From contig NZ_CP064266.1 of NCBI RefSeq assembly GCF_022811845.1, positions 3,906,001 through 3,970,000 of the forward strand: 64,000 bases of DNA, given 5' to 3'. Made by a program: the position numbers and the translations under genes. A model generated the notes under the pieces. It saw nothing but the letters and a program-made list of their open reading frames with translations, was not told where the DNA came from and searched no databases. Every line of letters starts with the position of its first letter. Within the stretch, counting starts at the first letter, position 1. Positions 34,431 through 43,002 of the stretch are shown here, piece by piece. The DNA comes from Bacillus pseudomycoides (GTDB taxonomy: Bacteria; Bacillota; Bacilli; Bacillales; Bacillaceae_G).

Positions 34431-34586
34431 ATGGCACAAGATGTTTTATGTGAAGTAAACAACTGTAAATTTTGGGGTAACGGAAATAAATGTAATGCAG
34501 ATGCGATTTATGTAGTAAGTCATAAAGGTCAACATGCATCTACAACGGAAGAAACTGATTGCAAAACTTTTAGTCCTGAAGCGTAA
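34431..34586 (+). CDS. DUF1540-family small Cys-rich protein
   Basis: 51 residues, ATG 34431 behind AAGGAGGTGTG. MAQDVLCEVNNCKFWGNG opens a DUF1540 domain. Four Cys (CEVNNC, NKCNA, TDCKTF) in the characteristic spacing probably bind a metal. DUF1540 proteins are often expressed in sporulating or stationary cells, function unknown. The gene has its own terminator, and its start is buried in a stable hairpin, which is unusual for so small a gene. Confidence 0.85.
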   Translation: MAQDVLCEVNNCKFWGNGNKCNADAIYVVSHKGQHASTTEETDCKTFSPEA

Positions 34587-34592
34587 ATGATA

Positions 34593-34622
34593 AAGGGTAA
34601 CCGTATCGGGTTGCCCTTTTAT
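34593..34622 (+). terminator. Terminator after the DUF1540 gene
   Basis: AAGGGTAACC/GGTTGCCCTT with one G-U pair, then T4. Confidence 0.82.
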
Positions 34623-34758
34623 TAATTATAGTATTGATAATAAATTTCATTTTCATTCATTATTTTCCACTTTTCTTGTATTTTGTATATGTTACTCATT
34701 AAATCGTTTTAAGGAATGCAGTCAGTTAAAGAAACAAGAAACGGAATAAAGTTCAGCT

Positions 34759-35349
34759 TTATTCCGTTGTCTCTTTTCCAACTATCCCGTAAAATAAAAT
34801 ATTCATGATATCTTCGGTTAGTGGCAATATTTTTTTGTAAACATCTTCCCGTTGTATATATTCATTTATTGCTTGCATATAAAATAAAATGGCCTCGTTA
34901 GATAAGCTTGGATCCACAAATCCTTGTTCTTTTCCCTCGTTAAATAAATTTACAAAACGCGGAAGAGCCTCTTTCACATAAAGTTCTTGAAGGTAATTAG
35001 AACTAGACGTATATTCCTTCATTAAATACTCATAAAAATCCTGATGCATATGTTTTGCAGCTTCTTTTTTCATAAAAATAAGTTGCTTTATTTTTTCTGG
35101 AAAAGGAACATCACTATTTAGTATCTGTTCAAACTCCTCAAATGCCTTATTAACAGAATACATAAACACTTCATGAGTTAAATTATGTTTGCTTTCAAAA
35201 TAGTTATAGATGGTCACTTGAGATACATTTGCTTTTTTTGCTATTTCAGCAATCGAAATTTTTTGCACACCGTATTCCGTGAATAAAGCTAATGCAGCTT
35301 CTAATATATTTATTTTCTTTTTTTCTCTTCGTCGTTGAAATCCGTCCAT
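34759..35349 (-). CDS. TetR-family transcriptional regulator
   Basis: 196 residues. N-terminal HTH at ~10-55: ILEAALALFTEYGVQKISIAEIAKKANVSQVTIYNYFESK, the standard TetR signature. The C-terminal ligand domain is helical and family-specific. It is divergent from the ABC exporter operon starting 218 bp away and probably represses it until an inducing drug binds. AAGTTA-N10-TAACTT at 35454-35475 in the shared region is a possible operator. Confidence 0.93.
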   Translation of the reverse strand: MDGFQRRREKKKINILEAALALFTEYGVQKISIAEIAKKANVSQVTIYNYFESKHNLTHEVFMYSVNKAFEEFEQILNSDVPFPEKIKQLIFMKKEAAKHMHQDFYEYLMKEYTSSSNYLQELYVKEALPRFVNLFNEGKEQGFVDPSLSNEAILFYMQAINEYIQREDVYKKILPLTEDIMNILFYGIVGKETTE

Positions 35350-35453
35350 TTTTTCACCTCAATGTTAGTTTAATTAAAATTATGTAATAAAACAATAAAA
35401 ATATTTCATAAACTATTGTCAAAGACATACCTTTTGTATATTATGAACTATAT

Positions 35454-35475
35454 AAGTTAAATTATTTCATAACTT
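35454..35475. promoter_or_regulatory. Candidate TetR-regulator operator
   Basis: AAGTTA and TAACTT arms separated by 10 bp in the divergent region between regulator and ABC exporter. The arms are short, so chance is possible. Confidence 0.3.
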
Positions 35476-35567
35476 TCTCAAAAGGATATGATGATATGTA
35501 GAACCAAAAGTAATATATGTACTTTAAAATGAGGCTGAAATTTGGATGAGGAAGAGGGGGAAAGAAC

Positions 35568-36455
35568 ATGTCTGTCTTAAAAACAACGAATTTAACAAAA
35601 AAATTTGGAAAGTTTACAGCTTTAAATGGTTTGAACATTGAAGTGAATAAAGGAGAAGTTTACGGGTTTATTGGTCCTAATGGAGCTGGAAAATCAACAA
35701 CAATCCGTTTACTACTTGGTATTTTAAAACCAACCAGCGGAACAGCACAGATTTTTGACATGGATGCATGGGAAGATGCTGTTGAAATTCATAAGCGAAT
35801 TGCATATGTTCCAGGCGATGTGAATTTATGGCCTAACTTAACGGGCGGAGAAGTTATTGATTTATTTGTGAAGTTACGTGGGGGAAATAATAAAAGCAGA
35901 CGTGAAGAACTTATTAAGAAATTCGATTTAGATCCTTCTAAAAAATGTAGAACATATTCAAAAGGGAATAGACAAAAGGTTGCACTCATCGCTGCTTTCT
36001 CCTCAGATGCCGATCTTTACATTTTAGATGAACCAACGTCAGGTTTAGATCCACTGATGGAAAGAGTTTTTCAAGAGTGTGTAATGGATGTGAAAAAAGA
36101 AGGGAAAAGCGTATTACTTTCCAGCCATATTTTATCTGAAGTGGAAAGATTATGTGATAAAGTAGGAATTATTCGCCAAGGGAAAGTCATTGAGACAGGG
36201 ACATTAAATGAATTACGCCATTTAACAAGAACAAGCCTACTTGTTGAAACAAAAGAACCAATTGTTTCTTTACATGAGGTACAAGGTGTTTATAATATTG
36301 AGAAGAAAAATCAAGCACTTTCATTTCAAGTAGATTCAGAGGAACTTGATCATGTTATAAGATATGTAAGCCAGTTTGGAGTCATAAAATTAGAAAGCGC
36401 GCCACCTACATTAGAAGATTTATTTATGCGTCATTATGAGGGGGGCGCTTTCTAA
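35568..36455 (+). CDS. ABC exporter ATP-binding protein
   Basis: 295 residues, ATG behind GAGGGGGAAAG. Walker A GPNGAGKST at ~38-46, signature variant YSKGNRQKVALIAAF, Walker B LYILDEPTSGLDPLM, H-loop LLSSHILSEVE. The C-terminal ~70 residues are the extension typical of DrrA-type drug-export ATPases. Its stop TAA shares one base with the permease ATG, so the two are translationally coupled. Likely role: export of a hydrophobic drug or antimicrobial, under the divergent TetR protein. Confidence 0.95.
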   Translation: MSVLKTTNLTKKFGKFTALNGLNIEVNKGEVYGFIGPNGAGKSTTIRLLLGILKPTSGTAQIFDMDAWEDAVEIHKRIAYVPGDVNLWPNLTGGEVIDLFVKLRGGNNKSRREELIKKFDLDPSKKCRTYSKGNRQKVALIAAFSSDADLYILDEPTSGLDPLMERVFQECVMDVKKEGKSVLLSSHILSEVERLCDKVGIIRQGKVIETGTLNELRHLTRTSLLVETKEPIVSLHEVQGVYNIEKKNQALSFQVDSEELDHVIRYVSQFGVIKLESAPPTLEDLFMRHYEGGAF

Positions 36456-38059
36456 TGGCTAAAAAGCTTTACAATCATACCGGGAAACTCGCTACATTTA
36501 TCATGCGGCGGGAGCGTATTCGCACTCCTATTTGGATACTCTCTTTATCTATTTTCACATGTATTATCGCGGTTTCATTTACTGAAATGTACCCATCTCA
36601 GCAAGAAAGACAAATCATTGCAGAAACGATGAAAAATCCTGCAATGATAGCGATGCTTGGGCAAGGTTATGGTTTGAAAAACTATACAATAGGAGCAATG
36701 ATGGCCAATCAAATGCTACTTTTTACAGCTTTAGCTGTTGGGATTATGAGTATTTTATTTGTTGCACGTCATACACGAGCAGATGAAGAGGACGGCTGCA
36801 TTGAAATGATTCGCTCTTTACCTGTCGGACGCTTGTCTAATTTAAATGCAACAATCTGTGTTTCATTTGGAATAAATACGGTGTTAGCGTTAATAATCGG
36901 ATTTGGATTGTACGCTTTAGGTATTGAGAGTATGGATTTAGCTAGTTCTCTTCTTTACGGAGCAGCTTTAGGAGCAACAGGTATTATTTTTACAGCCATC
37001 ACGGCATTATTTGCGCAGCTTACAGAGAGTTCGCGAGGGACGATTGGCTTTTCTATCACTATATTGCTCATCTCATATCTTATTCGTGCCATTGGAGATG
37101 TTAGCAATGAAACACTTTCTTGGTTTTCACCATTCGGGTGGGTGTTAGGTTCAGAAGTATATGTGAATAATTATTGGTGGCCAATTGTATTAACCATCGG
37201 TGTAGCATTTGTTTTAGTTATCAGTTCCCTTTCTTTAAATGCAATCCGTGATTTAGAAGCTGGATTCATACCAGCCAAGCCTGGTAGAAAATATGCATCT
37301 TATTTTTTACAAAGCCCTTTTGGCCTAGCCTTAAGACTTCAACGTACTGGAATAATTGCTTGGAGCGTTGGGCTATTTATTCTCGGCGCATCTTACGGGT
37401 CTATTTTAGGTGATCTAGAGTCCTTTTTTTCTAGTAATGAAATGATGGCGAAAATGTTAACGCCAGTAGAAGGATTTTCATTAACAGAACAATTTTTAAG
37501 TACGTTGATGAAAGTGATTGCAATGATGTGCACTATTCCTCCTTTAATGGCTATGTTTAAATTAAAAGGAGAGGAGAAAAAGAATCGTACGGAACATTTG
37601 CTAAGTCGTGCTATCTCTCGTTCGCAGTTAATGGGAAGCTATTTCATCGTATCGATTATCAGCGGGTTTGTCATGCTATCACTTGCGGCAATTGGTTTAG
37701 CATTAGCTGGGAATGCGGTCATGAAGGATGCTATTTCTTTTAACACCTTCTACAATGCAGCAATCGTTTATTTACCTGCAATGTGGATTATGATCGGTAT
37801 TGCTATGCTCTTTATTGGCTTTGCACCAAAATTTTCAGGGCTGACTTGGATTTATTTGACTTATTCATTCTTTGTCATTTATTTAGGTGGTTTATTTCAA
37901 CTTCCAAAATGGATGAGTAACTTAACGCCATTTGGCTATATTCCAAGACTTCCTGTTGAAGATGTGGATTTCGTAAAATTTTCAATACTAGTAGTTGTTG
38001 CAATTGTATTAATGGTCTTAGGTTTTATTGGATATAATAAACGGGATATTCGCGGATAA
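36455..38059 (+). CDS. ABC exporter permease, TnrB3/polyketide-antibiotic exporter type
   Basis: 534 residues with about 12 transmembrane helices in two ABC-2-like halves (1-270 and 290-534). The size and the repeated half-structure match the COG3559 exporters of polyketide antibiotics, such as the tetronasin resistance permease. RRERIRTPIWILSLSIF opens the first half and LRLQRTGIIAWSVGLFI the second. It starts one base inside the ATPase stop. Substrate not readable. Confidence 0.92.
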   Translation: MAKKLYNHTGKLATFIMRRERIRTPIWILSLSIFTCIIAVSFTEMYPSQQERQIIAETMKNPAMIAMLGQGYGLKNYTIGAMMANQMLLFTALAVGIMSILFVARHTRADEEDGCIEMIRSLPVGRLSNLNATICVSFGINTVLALIIGFGLYALGIESMDLASSLLYGAALGATGIIFTAITALFAQLTESSRGTIGFSITILLISYLIRAIGDVSNETLSWFSPFGWVLGSEVYVNNYWWPIVLTIGVAFVLVISSLSLNAIRDLEAGFIPAKPGRKYASYFLQSPFGLALRLQRTGIIAWSVGLFILGASYGSILGDLESFFSSNEMMAKMLTPVEGFSLTEQFLSTLMKVIAMMCTIPPLMAMFKLKGEEKKNRTEHLLSRAISRSQLMGSYFIVSIISGFVMLSLAAIGLALAGNAVMKDAISFNTFYNAAIVYLPAMWIMIGIAMLFIGFAPKFSGLTWIYLTYSFFVIYLGGLFQLPKWMSNLTPFGYIPRLPVEDVDFVKFSILVVVAIVLMVLGFIGYNKRDIRG

Positions 38060-38110
38060 TTGAATTCAACTGATTTTTATCCACTTCATATATAAAACTT
38101 AATGTTAAAG

Positions 38111-38151
38111 GCTATTCTTTTATACAAATATATGCAAAGAATAGCTTTTTT
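38111..38151 (+). terminator. Terminator of the ABC exporter operon
   Basis: GCTATTCTTT/AAAGAATAGC stem (38111-38120, 38136-38145), T6. Confidence 0.88.
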
Positions 38152-38308
38152 ATAAAATAAACGATTACAACTAAAAATATCACTTGACCTGAAACGCTTT
38201 TCATACATTATAACTAAGTTGTGATTGAGAATGTGAATATGGAAACGATACCTCATTTGTATATTTTCTATATGAGCATGTTTATTTATAGAAAGTGGTG
38301 ACCGAACA

Positions 38309-39169
38309 ATGAAACTAATCGCAATTGATTTAGATGGAACTCTTCTTTCAGGAAATAAAATAATTAGTAAAGAAAATGCAGAAGCGATTCGAAAATGTCA
38401 GGAGCAGGGACATGTAGTGGCGATTTGTACAGGACGTTCTATCGTAGATATTGAACGTTTACTGTTGGAAGCTAATTTACAATGTCCTATTATCGCAGAA
38501 AACGGTGCTCTTATTTATACGAATCAAAAAATGATGAAGAGGTACCCGATTCAAAATACACAAGCACTCGAAATCGTCGAGTATCTTGAACGACATCGTA
38601 TGTACTATCAACTGTATACAGACAGGGGAGTATACGTTCCAGCATATGGTGAAGAAAGCGTAAAGCATGAAATAGAATGGATAAACAAATCAAATGAAGA
38701 TATGAATCAAGAAGAGATTGACAGTATCGCGGCGTTATATCTTGAGCATACAGCGTTTCATATAACAGAAAGTTGTAAATCGATATTAGAAGAAGAGGTA
38801 TATGTACATAAACTTTTACCATTTTCTTATAATATAGAGAAATTACAAAAATTAAAAATGCATTTTGAACATAATACAGAGCTAGCAATTACTGCTTCAT
38901 ATTGGCATAATGTAGAGATTAATCATCGTGACGCTCAAAAGGGTAATGGTTTATATACTTTAGCGGAACATCTTAATATTCCAGTGGAAAATACCATTGC
39001 AATAGGTGACGGCTTGAATGATATTTCTATGATGGAAAGGGCAAACATATCTATTGCAATGGGCAATGCAGTGGACGAAATGAAGCGGATTTGTCACTAT
39101 GAAACATTATCGAATGAAGAACATGGAGTTGCACATGCTCTTTATCAATATGTCATGGTAAAAAAATAA
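38309..39169 (+). CDS. HAD-superfamily phosphatase, Cof subfamily
   Basis: 286 residues. Motif I IAIDLDGTLLSGNK (nucleophile Asp8), motif II ICTGRS, Lys of motif III in RDAQKGNGLYTLAEHL, motif IV IGDGLNDISMME. The C2-type cap lies between residues ~85 and 195. Cof-type enzymes dephosphorylate sugar phosphates, flavin or pyridoxal precursors; specificity is not readable. Single gene with a terminator overlapping its end. Confidence 0.94.
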   Translation: MKLIAIDLDGTLLSGNKIISKENAEAIRKCQEQGHVVAICTGRSIVDIERLLLEANLQCPIIAENGALIYTNQKMMKRYPIQNTQALEIVEYLERHRMYYQLYTDRGVYVPAYGEESVKHEIEWINKSNEDMNQEEIDSIAALYLEHTAFHITESCKSILEEEVYVHKLLPFSYNIEKLQKLKMHFEHNTELAITASYWHNVEINHRDAQKGNGLYTLAEHLNIPVENTIAIGDGLNDISMMERANISIAMGNAVDEMKRICHYETLSNEEHGVAHALYQYVMVKK

Positions 39170-39196
39170 AAAAGAATCCATCAAGGATTCTTTTTT
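39168..39196 (+). terminator. Terminator after the HAD phosphatase gene
   Basis: AAAGAATCC/GGATTCTTT, 5-nt loop, T6; it overlaps the stop codon. Confidence 0.88.
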
Positions 39197-39497
39197 ATTT
39201 TTTATTAGGGGTAAGGTATTCTATGAGATTCATAGAAGCCTTATTGCATTTTATTATATAGAATATATTGGAAGAATTGTATGTAATTTTCAAATGCTTT
39301 GTGAATATTTTGTGAATTTTTATATCATTACATATTTATATTAATAAGATTATATATCATTTCAAATAATTTTTAATTGAAAAATAAAATTTATTTGAAT
39401 AATTATGCTCTTGCTATATACCTATGAGAACATTATTCGTATAATGGAGAAGCGTGAAAAAAATGGTATTAATTTTACATATAGAGGTGGAAAGAAA
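39197..39497. other. AT-rich promoter region of the PAS kinase
   Basis: About 300 bp of very AT-rich sequence without a convincing reading frame or hairpin; it presumably contains the kinase promoter. Confidence 0.5.
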
Positions 39498-41282
39498 ATG
39501 AACGCTCGGCTATTGGAACTCATTGATGTGAACACAATAGAAACCATGGCAGAACAATTTTATAAATTAACAAACATTTCACATCAACTTCTTGATCAAA
39601 ATAAGGAATGTGTTTTTTCATTCGATATGGATCAAGAAGAGAATATACAACTTACAAAGATTGAAATTCCGATTTTTTTGCATGAGCAACATCTTGGATC
39701 ATTTGTTGCTTATTCAACAAAAAGCGATATCTTTACTTGTCAAAAATACTTCGAAACGCTTTCAAATCTCATTGTAGATAGTGCAATGAATAAACTTCAA
39801 AACCAAACAAAAAATATACATTTACTTTCTCAAAAAGAAGAACAGCTACATACAATCTTACAAAATATGCCCATTATGGTCGATGCTCTTGATAAAAATG
39901 GGAAATTTATATTATGGAACCGGGAATGTGAGCTCGTAACAGGTTATGCTGCAGAAGAAATCGTTGGGAATCCAAAAGCGCTTGAACTGCTATATCCTGA
40001 TGAAAGTTATCGCAGACAACTTCAAAAGAAATTTTCAATTCGCGGAAAAAGTTTTCGAGATTGGGAAATGAATTTAACATGCAAAAATGGGGAAATAAAA
40101 ACAATCATGTGGTCAAATATTTCGGAGCAGTTCCCAGTACCTGGTTATAGTTATTGGGCAGTTGGAGTTGATATTACTCATCGAAAAGGAATTGAAGAGC
40201 AATTAAAACAGCAAACTTCTGAGTTAGAGCTTATTTTTAAAGCATTACCTGATTTGTGTTTCTTAACTGAGGCTGATGGAACAATTATAGACTATAAAGC
40301 AGGTTCACCAGCTAAGTTTTACGTACCTGCAGAATCCTTTATGGGGAAGAAATTTTATGAAGTCTTGCCATCACCTGTAGCACAACAATTTCAAGAAGCA
40401 ATTCATCAAGTACAACAAAAGGAATCGACAGTTATTGTTGAATATCCGTTAACACTTAAAGGAAGTGTTAGTTTCTTTGAAGCTAGATGTTTACCACTCT
40501 TACAAGATAAGATTATGATAATCGTTCGAGATATTACCGAGCGGAAAAAGACTGAGGAGTTATTGAATAAATCAGATACACTTGCAGCAATTGGACAGTT
40601 AGCTGCCGGGGTAGCACATGAAGTCCGAAATCCATTAACCGTAATCAAAGGGTTTATTCAATTATTTCAAATTAACCAAGAAGATCAAGATAAATATTTT
40701 GGTCTTATGTTATCAGAAATTGAAAGAATTGAATCTATACTTCATGAGTTTTTATCGATTGCAAAGACTGATGTTATTCCAACTGAAAAGAAAAATATTT
40801 GTTCGATATTAAGAAATGTTGTTTCGTTAATCAACACAAGGGCGATCATGACAAATATTCAAATTGATCTGCATATAGAATCAAAAGAATTAATGATTGA
40901 TTGCTGCGAAAATCAATTAAAACAAGTTTTTATTAATATTTTACAAAACTCCATTGAAGCAATGCCAGATGGTGGGACAATCTCTATTTCTGTGAAAAAA
41001 TCAGAGCGTGAGGAAGTTATTATTAATATGGTAGATGAGGGCATAGGAATTCCTGAAGAAAGAATAAAAAGGCTTGGTGAACCTTTTTATAGTACGAAAG
41101 AAAAAGGAACGGGCATTGGATTAATGCTCAGTTATAAAATTATTGAAAGTCATCAAGGAAGAATTAGTATTATGAGTGAGGTAGGGGTAGGAACATCGGT
41201 TACTATTTATTTACCTATATTTCAAAGTGAGCAAGTGACTTCTCATTCAGCTATGCCATCTATAACAGGAGCTTTGCAATAG
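39498..41282 (+). CDS. PAS-domain sensor histidine kinase, sporulation-kinase-like
   Basis: 594 residues from ATG 39498, behind AGAGGTGG; the longer frame from 39405 has no site. N-terminal ~100 residues form an uncharacterised sensor. Then come two PAS domains (~115-230, with LWNRECELVTGYAAEEIVGN; ~240-355, with KALPDLCFLTEADGTII). HisKA AAGVAHEVRNPLTVIKGFIQ carries the phosphoryl His; the ATPase has N-box QVFINILQNSIEAM, G1 VDEGIGIP, G2 GTGIGLML. No membrane helix, so it is cytoplasmic. The H-box matches Spo0 phosphorelay kinases (KinA/KinE). Orphan, with no response regulator beside it. Confidence 0.93.
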   Translation: MNARLLELIDVNTIETMAEQFYKLTNISHQLLDQNKECVFSFDMDQEENIQLTKIEIPIFLHEQHLGSFVAYSTKSDIFTCQKYFETLSNLIVDSAMNKLQNQTKNIHLLSQKEEQLHTILQNMPIMVDALDKNGKFILWNRECELVTGYAAEEIVGNPKALELLYPDESYRRQLQKKFSIRGKSFRDWEMNLTCKNGEIKTIMWSNISEQFPVPGYSYWAVGVDITHRKGIEEQLKQQTSELELIFKALPDLCFLTEADGTIIDYKAGSPAKFYVPAESFMGKKFYEVLPSPVAQQFQEAIHQVQQKESTVIVEYPLTLKGSVSFFEARCLPLLQDKIMIIVRDITERKKTEELLNKSDTLAAIGQLAAGVAHEVRNPLTVIKGFIQLFQINQEDQDKYFGLMLSEIERIESILHEFLSIAKTDVIPTEKKNICSILRNVVSLINTRAIMTNIQIDLHIESKELMIDCCENQLKQVFINILQNSIEAMPDGGTISISVKKSEREEVIINMVDEGIGIPEERIKRLGEPFYSTKEKGTGIGLMLSYKIIESHQGRISIMSEVGVGTSVTIYLPIFQSEQVTSHSAMPSITGALQ

Positions 41283-41311
41283 AAATCAATGAGGTATAGT
41301 TACAATAAAGA

Positions 41312-41352
41312 AAAGAAGCTATTTTACAACCAATAAGATAGCTTCTTTTCTT
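41312..41352. terminator. Bidirectional terminator between kinase and racemase genes
   Basis: AAAGAAGCTAT/ATAGCTTCTTT stem with A- and T-rich flanks between convergent genes. Confidence 0.88.
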
Positions 41353-41354
41353 TA

Positions 41355-42035
41355 TTATCCAGCGAATTGAACCGCGGTTTTAGCATGTAAAAAAGCAGTG
41401 TCAAATACAGGGATGGAAAGATCTTTTTGTGAAATGAGTAGGGGTATTTCTGTACAACCTAATAAAATTCCCTCTGCGCCATTTTTAATGAGCTTTTGAA
41501 TGATTTGTAAGAAACGGTCTTTGGATTGATGCGAAATAATACCTTTACTTAATTCGTGGAGAATAACATGATGAATGAAATTCCGTTCATTTTCTTCAGG
41601 AATAATGGTTTCAATACCATAATTAGCTAGTTTGGTTTTATAAAAGTCTTGTTCCATTGTTTGTTTTGTTCCAAACAAACCAATCCGCTTCACATCATGT
41701 TCAACAATTTCTTCAGCGCTTACATCACCAATATGAAGAAGTGGGATAGAGATTGCTTTTTCTACTTCTTCCGCAAATTGGTGTACTGTATTTGAACACA
41801 TAAGTATACAATCTGCACCGGAGTGTTCCACTTTTTTAGCTACTTGAACGAGTTGGTTTTGCACTTCCTCATATCGTTGATTTTGTAATAAATTTGTCAC
41901 TTCACCAAAATTCATGCTATATAAAACAAGCGTTGCATTATGATTATACTGAGATAAAGTTAATGTATTAATATGTTTATAATAAAGAGATGTTGATTCC
42001 CAGCTTAATCCACCAATTAATCCAATTACTTTCAT
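41355..42035 (-). CDS. Aspartate/glutamate racemase family protein
   Basis: 226 residues. IGLIGGLSWESTSLYYKHIN is the standard N-terminus of the YgeA/RacD group. Two catalytic Cys occur in LMCSNTVHQFA (~residue 80) and LLGCTEIPLLI (~residue 192). It racemises an amino acid, most likely aspartate or a broad set, without cofactor. D-amino acids serve the cell wall and spore germination control. Single gene, convergent with the kinase. Confidence 0.92.
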   Translation of the reverse strand: MKVIGLIGGLSWESTSLYYKHINTLTLSQYNHNATLVLYSMNFGEVTNLLQNQRYEEVQNQLVQVAKKVEHSGADCILMCSNTVHQFAEEVEKAISIPLLHIGDVSAEEIVEHDVKRIGLFGTKQTMEQDFYKTKLANYGIETIIPEENERNFIHHVILHELSKGIISHQSKDRFLQIIQKLIKNGAEGILLGCTEIPLLISQKDLSIPVFDTAFLHAKTAVQFAG

Positions 42036-42193
42036 GTCTCATTCCCCCGTTAACCTGCTTTGTTATATTAATAATCACATAATTCAGATAAGAATACAAT
42101 GGTTTATTTTTTGTTTTGCGTAAAAGTTGGAATAGTAAGAAAAATATTGAAATTAATTTACGTTAGTGCAATAATACAAGTTACAAACGAATA

Positions 42194-42357
42194 CTTATCT
42201 AGAGAGGTGGAGGGAACGGCCCTATGAAACCTCAGCAACCCTTATTTACTACAAATAGGAAGGTGCTAATTCCGCAAAAGACATATTGTCTTTTGAAAGA
42301 TAAGAGGATCATATATTCATATGCAAATGACCTCTTATAGCAGAGGTCATTTTTTAT
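42194..42357 (+). promoter_or_regulatory. SAM-I (S-box) riboswitch with terminator
   Basis: P1 CTTATCT (42194-42200) pairs with AGATAAG (42298-42304). The core GAGGTGGAGGGA...GAAACCTCAGCAACCC...AAGGTGCTAATTCC is the S-box signature. A terminator AATGACCTCT/AGAGGTCATT (42326-42351) plus T tail follows. SAM binding should switch the ECF operon off, so the transporter is expressed when methionine or SAM is short. Confidence 0.96.
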
Positions 42358-42443
42358 TAGGAAGAAAGGAAGTGAGAGCTCATAATTCAATATTTTTTTA
42401 CATAGGACTAATAGAAACTAATTAGAATGAGAGGAGAATTCAT

Positions 42444-42992
42444 ATGAACAAATTATCTACAAAATTAGTCGTAGCAATCGGAATTGGTTCTGCAATATAT
42501 GGTGTTCTAGGTCTGTGGGGGTTTTCAATTGCTCCAAACACATATATTAAACCTGCCTTAGCTATATTAACGATTTTTGGGGCGATTTTTGGGCCAATTG
42601 CAGGACTTTTGATCGGACTTATCGGTCATACGGTCACGGATACGATTGCTGGATGGGGAATATGGTGGGGATGGGTACTTAGCTCAGGTATTATTGGATT
42701 TACGATGGGACTTGTACAAAAACGAGCAAGCTTCAGTGTGAAAAATGGAACATTCCGTAACCGTGATATTTCATATTTTGCTGTAACAGGTTTAATTGGG
42801 ATTGTCATTGCAATTCTATTTGCCGGTGCTTTCGATATTATCGTGATGGGAGAGCCTTTAGATAAAATTGTTATTCAAGTACTTGGTGCAACAATTGCAG
42901 ATGTCCTTGTTTTCTTAATTCTTGGTTTACCAATCACACTTGGATTAGCGAAAGCAAATAAAAAACATACACATTTGAAGATTGAAAAATAG
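42444..42992 (+). CDS. ECF transporter S component, UPF0397 family
   Basis: 182 residues, six transmembrane helices, ATG behind GAGAGGAGA. The UPF0397 pattern is clear: KLVVAIGIGSAIYGVLGLWG, PALAILTIFGAIFGPIAGLL, GHTVTDTIAGWGIWWGWVLS. It is the substrate-binding membrane subunit of an energy-coupling-factor importer. Databases often label the family riboflavin-related, but the SAM-I control points to a methionine precursor or sulfur compound, as proposed for MtsTUV systems. First gene of a three-gene operon. Confidence 0.92.
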   Translation: MNKLSTKLVVAIGIGSAIYGVLGLWGFSIAPNTYIKPALAILTIFGAIFGPIAGLLIGLIGHTVTDTIAGWGIWWGWVLSSGIIGFTMGLVQKRASFSVKNGTFRNRDISYFAVTGLIGIVIAILFAGAFDIIVMGEPLDKIVIQVLGATIADVLVFLILGLPITLGLAKANKKHTHLKIEK

Positions 42993-43002
42993 GGAGATTA
43001 CA

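Noticed and set aside
38186..38206. TGAAACGCTTTTCA resembling a catabolite-response (cre) site before the HAD phosphatase gene
   Set aside because: The central CG is shifted by one base relative to the cre consensus and symmetry is poor.
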